Below, one piece after another: positions 9,001 to 15,271 of a DNA stretch of 33,517 nt. Where the stretch lies: contig CAZHTM010000025.1 of the NCBI GenBank assembly GCA_964535735.1, positions 1 through 33,517 of the forward strand, written 5' to 3'. A program made the position numbers and the translations under genes. Numbering within the stretch: the stretch's first letter is position 1; each line of letters opens with the position of its first letter. The notes beneath the pieces are model-generated. The model was not told the DNA's origin, did no database searches, and worked only from the letters and a program-made list of their open reading frames with translations. The stretch is from J089 sp964535735. Its GTDB lineage: Bacteria; Fidelibacterota; Marinisomatia; Marinisomatales; J089.

Positions 9001-9366
9001 ATGTCATTAAGCGCGCAACATCCGGGTTTGGCTTACGGAGCCGGGATTGCTTCGGAAGATCTATTAAGCGGACAGTTTGTTAAGCTGACCGGCGGAGATC
9101 TGTTTGGAAAAGTGTCTGTAGCCGGAGATATCCCCTTCGGGGTGGTGTTCAGAGACGCCAAATCCGGTGAATACGTGACGGTATATACCCGCGGCGGCAT
9201 CTATGAAACGGAGTTATTCGATGCCGGCATTGTACCTGGAGATGAGCTGGAAGTAAATGTAACCACGGCAGGACTGCAAAAAAAGGGCACGACTTCTACC
9301 GAAGTAACGGTTGCGGTTGCTATTTCGGTGACCGGAACCACCCTGAAATTCAAACTCTTGGTTTAG
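9001..9366 (+). CDS. Head decoration-like protein (DUF2190-like)
   Basis: This 121-residue, beta-rich, glycine-rich protein lies between scaffold and major capsid genes, the usual place of a decoration or capsid-stabilising protein. Strings such as SGQFVKLTGG, FGVVFRDAKSGEYVTVYTRGGIYE and PGDELEV resemble the DUF2190 type of small head proteins. Ribosome site AGGAGG overlaps the upstream stop and sits 9 nt from the ATG. Family assignment rests on pattern and position, not on a search. Confidence 0.65.
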   Translation: MSLSAQHPGLAYGAGIASEDLLSGQFVKLTGGDLFGKVSVAGDIPFGVVFRDAKSGEYVTVYTRGGIYETELFDAGIVPGDELEVNVTTAGLQKKGTTSTEVTVAVAISVTGTTLKFKLLV

Positions 9367-9378
9367 GGAGATAAAAAT

Positions 9379-10242
9379 ATGGAACATGTACAACCCAATG
9401 TAATGACGGATGAATACATGCAGGCGATGGCGGAGCTTATGAGCCAGGCTCTGGAGACACCGGAGGGACTGCATGCTTTGGCGGAAGCGATTCTGCCTCC
9501 GATTGAGATGGAAATTGAGCGGAAGGAGATTACCTCTCTGCTATTAACCAAACATACGTTACCCAAAGGTCAGCCGGCCAAGTATGTAAAACGAAAGGGC
9601 GTGAAGGCCTATTGGATCAGCCAGGATGGGGAAGCGATTCATTCGGAGCCTTCCAAAGAGGAAGTGGAGTTTCCCATTGTCAGAGTGCATTCCGCACCAG
9701 TGATCGATGTGTCTTCTTTGCGAAATGGAAACGTGTGGGACTTGACGGATCTGCAATCGTCAGCAGGAAAGGAAATCAGAAAAACCATTGATACCTATGC
9801 CTATAAGACGCTGTCCGCGGCGATCCCGGCGGAAAACACCATCGAACAAACCGGTACGACCCTGTCGGAAACTACCCTGAATCAAGCCATGAGCATTATC
9901 GAAGACAAAGAATTGTCGGTAAAAAATCTGGTGATGCGGGGTGCCCGGTTTAATGATTTAAGGAGTTGGAATCTGGACCCTCAAACCAAAAACGAGCTCA
10001 GAACCAAGGGCGTTATCAAGTTATACGGCGGGGCCAATATCATCACGACGGCCACAGCCGATGTGAGTGAAATCCTGATCCTTCCTGATGAGGAAGTGGG
10101 AAAATATGCCATCCGGCAGAAGCTGGTGAGTGAAACGGTTCGCCAGACCCTGCGCTTTAAAGTGGGATGGCTTATCTGGATGGAGATTGCCATTGGGGTG
10201 CTGCGTCCGGATCTGGCAGTTAAAATCAAGATATTGGGATAA
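9379..10242 (+). CDS. Major capsid protein, HK97-fold type
   Basis: At 287 residues, directly after protease/scaffold and decoration genes, this is the only candidate for the capsid subunit. The N-terminal 45 residues are helical and acidic. A long beta arm follows (VEFPIVRVHSAPVIDVSSL), then a helical region around RKTIDTYAYKTLSAAIP. A spine-and-sheet C-terminus ends in TLRFKVGWLIWMEIAIGVLRPDLAVKIKIL, typical of HK97-like A-domain ends that mention a conserved hydrophobic strand and RPDLA. A GGGAG ribosome site precedes the start. Cleavage by the upstream protease is expected but the site is not identified. Confidence 0.85.
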   Translation: MEHVQPNVMTDEYMQAMAELMSQALETPEGLHALAEAILPPIEMEIERKEITSLLLTKHTLPKGQPAKYVKRKGVKAYWISQDGEAIHSEPSKEEVEFPIVRVHSAPVIDVSSLRNGNVWDLTDLQSSAGKEIRKTIDTYAYKTLSAAIPAENTIEQTGTTLSETTLNQAMSIIEDKELSVKNLVMRGARFNDLRSWNLDPQTKNELRTKGVIKLYGGANIITTATADVSEILILPDEEVGKYAIRQKLVSETVRQTLRFKVGWLIWMEIAIGVLRPDLAVKIKILG

Positions 10243-10247
10243 TAGTC

Positions 10248-10562
10248 ATGATAAAGCTGAAAAATCCAAGACCGGTGCGGCTCATGGATGGTGATGGGCG
10301 CTTTGACTTAAAACCGGGTGAAGAGGTTGAGTTTGAAACAGTACCGAAGGATGTAATGGGACTTATTAAAAAGGGATATCTCAAAGAAGTCGGTCATCAA
10401 AAGCCCGCCGATAAAGTACGGGCAACAACTCAGGAACCAGATAAGGGTAAAGTTGAAAAGTCAGATACCACCGTCGGCCCGCCCGCAGTAGATAAAGGGA
10501 AGGTTGTTAGTAGTCAAAAAGAAACCGCTGTTAAACCCAAACCGAAGACTAAAGGTAAATGA
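10248..10562 (+). CDS. Small head protein with lysine-rich tail
   Basis: The first 50 residues form a compact beta-like unit (MIKLKNPRPVRLMDGDGRF, LKPGEEVEFETVP). The remaining half is a disordered Lys/Pro/Thr tail containing three DKGKV repeats (about residues 64-84). Such small proteins often sit between capsid and connector genes in myoviruses. The role is not known. Its stop overlaps the next start as ATGA. Confidence 0.6.
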   Translation: MIKLKNPRPVRLMDGDGRFDLKPGEEVEFETVPKDVMGLIKKGYLKEVGHQKPADKVRATTQEPDKGKVEKSDTTVGPPAVDKGKVVSSQKETAVKPKPKTKGK

Positions 10563-11011
10563 CGGTAACCAGTCTCATAACGGATCTAAAACTGCAGATT
10601 GATGATACCGAGAGCGAACCGCTTTTGTCCTCCGATCAGTATGCATCCACGATTCGTCGCTCGCTTAAGAAAGTGAATTCTATTCTAGGGATGAGTTATG
10701 CAGTTGAAGGAGATGAGATTACACCGGTATTGCAGGAAAATTCTTTAGAACTGTTCACCGCCCAGTCGCTGGTATTCATTGCGGAGATGATGCGGGCCAA
10801 GACCGCCAAGAACTTCTCGTTTAAAAGCGGTGATAAGGCCGTGGATAAAACCAAGCAGCCTTCTTTCTGGGCGGATCTGCATAAGGATTATCTTGAAAAA
10901 CTGCAGGGATTAATCAAACGGCTGGCTCCCCATCTGGACGATGAATCCAGCCTGCTTTCGCCGGGCAAATTCCCCATTCCGGAAGTGTACGAGGTCTCCA
11001 GCGATGCTTGA
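10559..11011 (+). CDS. Head-tail connector protein, gp6-like
   Basis: This 150-residue, mostly helical protein follows the capsid genes where phages carry the adaptor that docks on the portal. The N-terminus (SLITDLKLQIDD, YASTIRRSLKKVN) and the helix QENSLELFTAQSLVFIAEMMRAK fit the HK97 gp6 / SPP1 gp15 adaptor class. The start overlaps the upstream stop as ATGA. Assignment is by fold impression and gene order. Confidence 0.6.
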   Translation: MTVTSLITDLKLQIDDTESEPLLSSDQYASTIRRSLKKVNSILGMSYAVEGDEITPVLQENSLELFTAQSLVFIAEMMRAKTAKNFSFKSGDKAVDKTKQPSFWADLHKDYLEKLQGLIKRLAPHLDDESSLLSPGKFPIPEVYEVSSDA

Positions 11012-11375
11012 ACCAGGGGATAAACGACGGATGCAGTCGGATGTGGAGAAGGTGATCAACTCATTCGGTAACTCCATGACGGTTTATCGCAGTCTGGAGG
11101 AGGACACAGGAAGCTTTGCAGGCTCACATAAAACAAATGAATCCATTGTCGGTGAATATCCGGTGGAGCAAAAGCTACTCTCACCAAAAACACTTACAGA
11201 GATGGGGGCTGACCTGGTGATTATCTGTGGCGGTGAAACGGATATAGCTGAGGGTGATAGGGTGGAGATTGATAATCAATCCTATATGGTAAGCCACATT
11301 AATCCGCAGAATGCTTTTGGAGCGGTTACGTATCTGGAGGTAAACCTTGAAAAGGATGACAGTTCCCAAAGCTGA
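11004..11375 (+). CDS. Head-tail stopper / head closure protein
   Basis: I start at the ATG at 11004 (MLEPGDKRRMQSD), which overlaps the adaptor stop by 8 bases; a longer frame to 10941 reads through the adaptor gene and lacks a ribosome site. The 123-residue product has a beta-barrel-like pattern with GDRVEIDNQSYMVSHINPQNAFG near the end, typical of SPP1 gp16-type stoppers (a short motif of the form GDxVxxxGxxYxV). It would close the portal channel and present a tail interface. Confidence 0.65.
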   Translation: MLEPGDKRRMQSDVEKVINSFGNSMTVYRSLEEDTGSFAGSHKTNESIVGEYPVEQKLLSPKTLTEMGADLVIICGGETDIAEGDRVEIDNQSYMVSHINPQNAFGAVTYLEVNLEKDDSSQS

Positions 11376-11395
11376 TTCGGGATGCAGGCACACGA

Positions 11396-11875
11396 ATGAT
11401 TGACGTGAGAATCGACTTTAAGGCGATTGAAAAGGCGAGCAAGGTTGTCTCTGGTGTCAGTGAACTTGTCCTGAAAGAGGTGGAAGCCGGTATGATGGAA
11501 CTTGCTACGTTGGTAGATAGGCACGCGAAGGAGAGAATAAAAGAGCATGGCGCTATTGATCAGGGACAGCTGTGGAATTCTATTACCATTGTCCCTATCT
11601 CTAAAACAGAAGTTATTATAGGAACAAACGTGTCATACGCTGCAGCAGTGGAGTTTGGTACGAAAGGACACTGGCTGCATATTGAGTCCACACCCGGATT
11701 TAGAGGTTGGCTCACTCGTCACGGGATCGACAAAGAAAACAGGATGGAATTCTTCTATGTAGAACCGAAGCCGAAACCGTATATGGAACCGGCTTATATC
11801 CACGGAAAATCCCTCGCACCTAACCTAATCCAAAAAAAGGTGGATCGCATCATCAAGGGACTTAAGAATCTATGA
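11396..11875 (+). CDS. HK97 gp10-like neck/tail-completion protein
   Basis: This 159-residue protein begins with a helix covering KAIEKASKVVSGVSELVLKE, followed by RHAKERIKEHGAIDQGQLWNSI and VSYAAAVEFGTKGHW. These strings are the hallmark of the HK97 gp10 family: an R-S/N tether to a first strand, then Y-A-xx-VEFGT. It ends in KPYMEPAY, also conserved. It acts at the neck or tail completion stage. Stop and next start overlap as ATGA. Confidence 0.8.
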   Translation: MIDVRIDFKAIEKASKVVSGVSELVLKEVEAGMMELATLVDRHAKERIKEHGAIDQGQLWNSITIVPISKTEVIIGTNVSYAAAVEFGTKGHWLHIESTPGFRGWLTRHGIDKENRMEFFYVEPKPKPYMEPAYIHGKSLAPNLIQKKVDRIIKGLKNL

Positions 11876-12396
11876 TTATCCAAAGAACATTGGCGGAGTA
11901 TCTGGCGGCAAGGATTCCGGGTCTCATGGTATTTAAAGATGAACTGGCCTTTCAGATTAGTCCCCAATATCCGTATATGCTCACTGCCTTGGTGGCCAAT
12001 AAACGGGAGCATCTGGGAGCCGGGATCAGAGATTTTCATTCCAGTTTCGATGAAACCAAAATCTATCATCATGAGCGATCGATCCGGTTCACATTCAAAG
12101 CGGTTTCCACGGATATAAATAACGGGAATGACATTGTAAGTGAACTGGTAAGGCAGACGGACGACCTTTTAAATAGGCTGACTTGCCAAGGGGGAATAAC
12201 GCTGGACGATCCGGTGACCGGCAGGTCGGTTAGGATCGCCTTCGCCGAGTACCAAAATGAAACCGATATTCAAACGATTACCGATAAACTTCCGGTAGTA
12301 TACCAGAAATCCATCTCTTACTTGTTTCGAATCGTGAAACCGGCGGTCAAACAGGTTGAATCTATTCCCATGGACCGTTTAATAATCAATTTGTAA
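11872..12396 (+). CDS. Tail terminator-like protein
   Basis: At 174 residues with position directly after the gp10-like gene and before the sheath, this fits the tail terminator that caps tube and sheath. Visible features are the helical start IIQRTLAEYLAARIPGL, the strand pair around ERSIRFTFKAVSTDIN, the helix DIVSELVRQTDDLLNRL and a final beta strand KSISYLFRIV. No enzyme motif is present. Assignment is mainly from gene order. Confidence 0.6.
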   Translation: MIIQRTLAEYLAARIPGLMVFKDELAFQISPQYPYMLTALVANKREHLGAGIRDFHSSFDETKIYHHERSIRFTFKAVSTDINNGNDIVSELVRQTDDLLNRLTCQGGITLDDPVTGRSVRIAFAEYQNETDIQTITDKLPVVYQKSISYLFRIVKPAVKQVESIPMDRLIINL

Positions 12397-12408
12397 AGGA
12401 AGGGTATC

Positions 12409-12597
12409 ATGGCCAAGAAAAAAACAAAAATGACGTTTCAGTATTGGGCTGAATCTCATGGGCTTAAACCCAGTGTGGCGGAAGGGGTTAAGGTGGCTCA
12501 AGACCTAACAAACACTTCACGCTTAACGGAAGATGAATTCAAATCCATGGTAGACGGGTGGCTTGGGGATGAGGTGAAAGGAAAATACAATGGTTAG
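12409..12597 (+). CDS. Small hypothetical protein before sheath gene
   Basis: This 62-residue protein has a lysine-rich first ten residues and then two helices (TFQYWAESHG, TEDEFKSMVDGWLGDEV). It has a GGAAGGG ribosome site and overlaps the sheath start by 8 bases. Short proteins in this slot are common in myoviruses and usually uncharacterised. Confidence 0.6.
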   Translation: MAKKKTKMTFQYWAESHGLKPSVAEGVKVAQDLTNTSRLTEDEFKSMVDGWLGDEVKGKYNG

Positions 12598-13981
12598 AAT
12601 TATTCCCGACTCCTACACAGAATATTTTTCGGGTAAAGTCGTCGTTCCGCCAAGCCTACCCAATATTGAAGGAAAGATGGGCTCTGCCGGTGGTGGAGAA
12701 ATCGGCCAGGTCTATGTGGTGGGCGATAAACAAACAGCCAAAACCATCTTTAAATCAGGTGAGCTGCTTAAGGCGCTGGAAGAGTCGTTTAATGCCGGGG
12801 CATCCTTGATCTATGCTCAGCGGATAGGACCGGCCACCCCCGCTCAGATACTCTTGAATGATACCAGCGGTTCACCCGCATTAAAACTTACGTCTTTAGA
12901 ACCTGGTGCCTATTTCAACGGGATTGAAGTGGATGTGGTCGTTGAGGGGGCGTCGGTTACCGTAACGATTTTAAACACCCATACGGACGAAGAGTTCAAT
13001 TTCAATGGGGATAATGTGAGTGACCTGGTGGACGGAATCAATGCCCACCAATCCCTCCTGATCGCGGAAGCAGTGGGTACAGCGCTACCTGCAGCCACGA
13101 CCCCGACATTCATGTCAGGTGGTACCGATGGTGAAAGCTTAACCAACGGCGACTATATCGACGCCCTTACCGTTTTTGAAAATCATCCGGAGATTAACTG
13201 GCTCCATTGCGTGGGCGCCGACACCCTACCCCTGTGGACGGCCATTACCACCCACTGCGATTATATGGTTCGGGAGAACCTTTCGGAACGGTTTGCCCTT
13301 TTGGATCCACCGCGGTTCAGCCCGATAGATCCGAACAAACCCACGATCAGTGAAATTCAGACGTATGTGGATACCGTTATGGCCATGACGGACACCTTTT
13401 TAAACCGGAATGCGGTCATGATCGCCGGTGAAGGAAAGTTTATGGACAGTGACGGAAATGAGTACACCAACCGCTTAACAGCGACCCTATCCGGAATCAT
13501 GGCCTCTATTCCGTTTCAGAAATCACTAATTGGTGAGAAGCTTTCCACCGTCATAGGGTTGTTCCCGGAGTTTACCCCGGCCCAAATCACACAGCTCATC
13601 CAGAGTAAAATCAATTTTGGAAGATTAGAGCCGGGAGTGGGTTTTATTGTGGGACATTCTTTGACACTGACTCCGACGGGAGATACTTATAACCGCATTG
13701 AGAAGCTCCGGAGCATTTACTATGCCGGCAAACAGACCCGGTTGGCCGCCTTCCCCCATGTAGGAAAACCCAATGATTCAGCCGGTGAGGGACTCACCCT
13801 TTTGGAAGCGGACCTGCGCACGCCTTTAGACCTAATGGTGAAAAACGGTCAGATCGATACCTACGATATTACGGTCGAATCGGATGATACCATGCGGGCG
13901 CTGGGAGAAGTTACTGTGCATCTGTCGGTGAACTCCATGAAGGCGATGGAAATCATTTTATCCAAAGTAACCCTGGATTAG
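12590..13981 (+). CDS. Contractile tail sheath protein
   Basis: The 463-residue length, the Gly-rich central domain and the C-terminal block identify a sheath subunit. The N-terminus gives GQVYVVGDKQTA and LEESFNAGASLIYAQRI. The middle ends in TPTFMSGGTDGESLTNGDYIDAL, followed by WLHCVGADTLPLW, as in sheath proteins. The conserved terminal domain includes DLRTPLDLMVKNGQIDTYDI and a final TVHLSVNSMKAMEIILSKVTL strand. Subunits polymerise around the tube and contract on infection. Presence of a sheath defines the phage as myovirus-like. Confidence 0.92.
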   Translation: MVRIIPDSYTEYFSGKVVVPPSLPNIEGKMGSAGGGEIGQVYVVGDKQTAKTIFKSGELLKALEESFNAGASLIYAQRIGPATPAQILLNDTSGSPALKLTSLEPGAYFNGIEVDVVVEGASVTVTILNTHTDEEFNFNGDNVSDLVDGINAHQSLLIAEAVGTALPAATTPTFMSGGTDGESLTNGDYIDALTVFENHPEINWLHCVGADTLPLWTAITTHCDYMVRENLSERFALLDPPRFSPIDPNKPTISEIQTYVDTVMAMTDTFLNRNAVMIAGEGKFMDSDGNEYTNRLTATLSGIMASIPFQKSLIGEKLSTVIGLFPEFTPAQITQLIQSKINFGRLEPGVGFIVGHSLTLTPTGDTYNRIEKLRSIYYAGKQTRLAAFPHVGKPNDSAGEGLTLLEADLRTPLDLMVKNGQIDTYDITVESDDTMRALGEVTVHLSVNSMKAMEIILSKVTLD

Positions 13982-13997
13982 TCGGGAGGGAAAGCAA

Positions 13998-14486
13998 ATG
14001 GCTGACATTGAAGCATTATCGGGATTGGTGGATGGCATCGCCGGAAACTCGGTATCTCTATTTGTCAACGGCATCAAAGTCATGGCACTTAAGAATTTTA
14101 ACTGGAAGGTGAAACAGGAAAAGTCACCGTTAACCGGCGCAGGGCATTCCAAAGCTCATGGTGTTACCCGATCCTTTCACAAGGAATATGAAATTGATTT
14201 TGAAGTGAAGGAAATTGCTTCCGGAGTGCTGGTCAATGCCCTTGAGACGGCGAAGAATATTTTAACCGGTACCAAACAGTTTAAGATTGGAGATTTGATC
14301 GCGAATGATCTGTTGGATGTTCACAATGCTACCGTTGTGGTGTTCTATCCGGGGAAGCTCTCATGGAAAAGCAAGGTCTTCACCGGTTGTGAGTTTACCG
14401 ATCAAGAAGGCGGTATATCCGATGATGGTGAACCCATTGGTATGAAGGTATCCGGATTTGCACTGGATGCGAAAGGACTGTTTTAA
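13998..14486 (+). CDS. Tail tube protein
   Basis: This 162-residue protein follows the sheath after a GGGAGGG ribosome site, the invariant place of the tube gene. It shows SVSLFVNGIKVMALKNFNWK, a beta-hairpin and the string HGVTRSFHKEYEIDFEVKEI, and ends EPIGMKVSGFALDAKGLF, in keeping with the XkdM-type tube fold. Hexamers stack into the inner conduit. Confidence 0.85.
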   Translation: MADIEALSGLVDGIAGNSVSLFVNGIKVMALKNFNWKVKQEKSPLTGAGHSKAHGVTRSFHKEYEIDFEVKEIASGVLVNALETAKNILTGTKQFKIGDLIANDLLDVHNATVVVFYPGKLSWKSKVFTGCEFTDQEGGISDDGEPIGMKVSGFALDAKGLF

Positions 14487-14487
14487 T

Positions 14488-14733
14488 ATGGAAATATGGC
14501 AATTGGGATTTGGCATACTGCAAACGGTAATGCTGATCGCTTTGGGTTGGTTTATCAAGCTTTTAACCCTTTTCCGGTATGATTTAAAAGTTCTGGAGGG
14601 ACGCATCAGCCGTTTGGAAAGGTTGCAGGGTGTGGACGAAGAAAAATGGAAAAACATTCGTGAAATCATTGACATCGGGTTTAAAAACATCGAAAAAGTC
14701 TTGAATCGACTGGAAAAGAAAATTGAACAATGA
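14488..14733 (+). CDS. Small membrane-anchored coiled-coil protein
   Basis: The ATG at 14488 begins one base after the tube stop; longer in-frame starts would overlap the tube gene. The 81-residue product has a single hydrophobic helix at residues 8-27 (FGILQTVMLIALGWFIKLL) and a charged heptad-like helix after it (LEGRISRLERL, IGFKNIEKVLNRLEKKIEQ). The family is not recognised. Location between tube and chaperone is unusual for a membrane protein; a holin-like or ejection role is speculative. Confidence 0.6.
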   Translation: MEIWQLGFGILQTVMLIALGWFIKLLTLFRYDLKVLEGRISRLERLQGVDEEKWKNIREIIDIGFKNIEKVLNRLEKKIEQ

Positions 14734-14744
14734 AGGAGAAGATT

Positions 14745-15083
14745 ATGTCTGCGGACCGGAAAAAAATCATTGAAGAATTACGAACCCAATACCCCCAGAA
14801 ACTCTTTCAAATAGAAATCCCCGGTGATGAGGAGCTCTATATTGCCCGGGAATGTTCCTGGAGTGAATTTGCCCCTTTTGTTGGGACCGATAAACCCAAT
14901 GCCGATATGCTGCCGGGACTGGTGAAGGCGTTCCTGGTTTATCCCAAAATAGATGAGCAGGACTTTGAGTACAACACGAGCGGCCAATGGGCACCGGGTA
15001 AAATCATCACCTTGGCCCAGAAAATTCAGGAAGCTTTGGGGTATAGTGAAGCGGCGACGGTGAAACAGTTGGGAAACTCATAG
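14745..15083 (+). CDS. Tail assembly chaperone, short form (gpG-like)
   Basis: I choose the ATG at 14745 because AAGGAG lies 9 nt upstream; an ATG at 14730 overlaps the previous stop but lacks this spacing. The 112-residue product (MSADRKKIIEELRTQYP) ends SEAATVKQLGNS and stops at TAG. It precedes the tape measure gene, the invariant slot of tail chaperones, which coat the tape measure while the tube polymerises. It shares its start with the frameshifted long form described separately. Confidence 0.8.
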   Translation: MSADRKKIIEELRTQYPQKLFQIEIPGDEELYIARECSWSEFAPFVGTDKPNADMLPGLVKAFLVYPKIDEQDFEYNTSGQWAPGKIITLAQKIQEALGYSEAATVKQLGNS

Positions 15084-15271
15084 AGGAAGTTGACAAGACT
15101 TCCTATCTTAAGATGAGAGCGATTATCTGTATGAAATTCCCAGCCTATACCTTTGAAATGGTAGATGCTTTACCGTTATCGAAAGTGTATGAGATTTATG
15201 CCTCCTGTCAATGGCTTAGTGCCCAGGAGAAAAAAGCAATCGACGAAGCAAAGAGGACAACAAGGTCATGA
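14745..15271 (+). CDS. Tail assembly chaperone, long form by -1 frameshift (gpGT-like)
   Basis: Slipping back one base on GGGAAAC at 15071-15077 continues in an open frame through LIEEVDKTSYLKMRAIIC and YEIYASCQWLSAQEKKAIDE to a TGA at 15269-15271, giving about 175 residues. The extension cannot be translated otherwise: it has no start of its own with a ribosome site, and it fills exactly the gap up to the tape measure ATG, which it overlaps as ATGA. This is the G/GT design of lambda and of most long-tailed phages. Confidence 0.85.
15071..15104 (+). promoter_or_regulatory. Programmed -1 ribosomal frameshift signal
   Basis: The heptamer G GGA AAC (15071-15077) is in the correct zero-frame phase X XXY YYZ. 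Six bases downstream a perfect 7-bp stem AGGAAGT/ACTTCCT with loop TGACAAG spans 15084-15104. The zero-frame TAG (15081-15083) falls in the spacer. In the -1 frame the last upstream stop is at 15047, so the shift must occur in the next 36 bases, where this is the only canonical site. Confidence 0.88.

Noticed and set aside
10941..11003. Longer N-terminus for the stopper gene
   Set aside because: This stretch lies inside the adaptor gene and gives low-complexity basic sequence; ATG 11004 is coupled to the adaptor stop and starts the conserved part.
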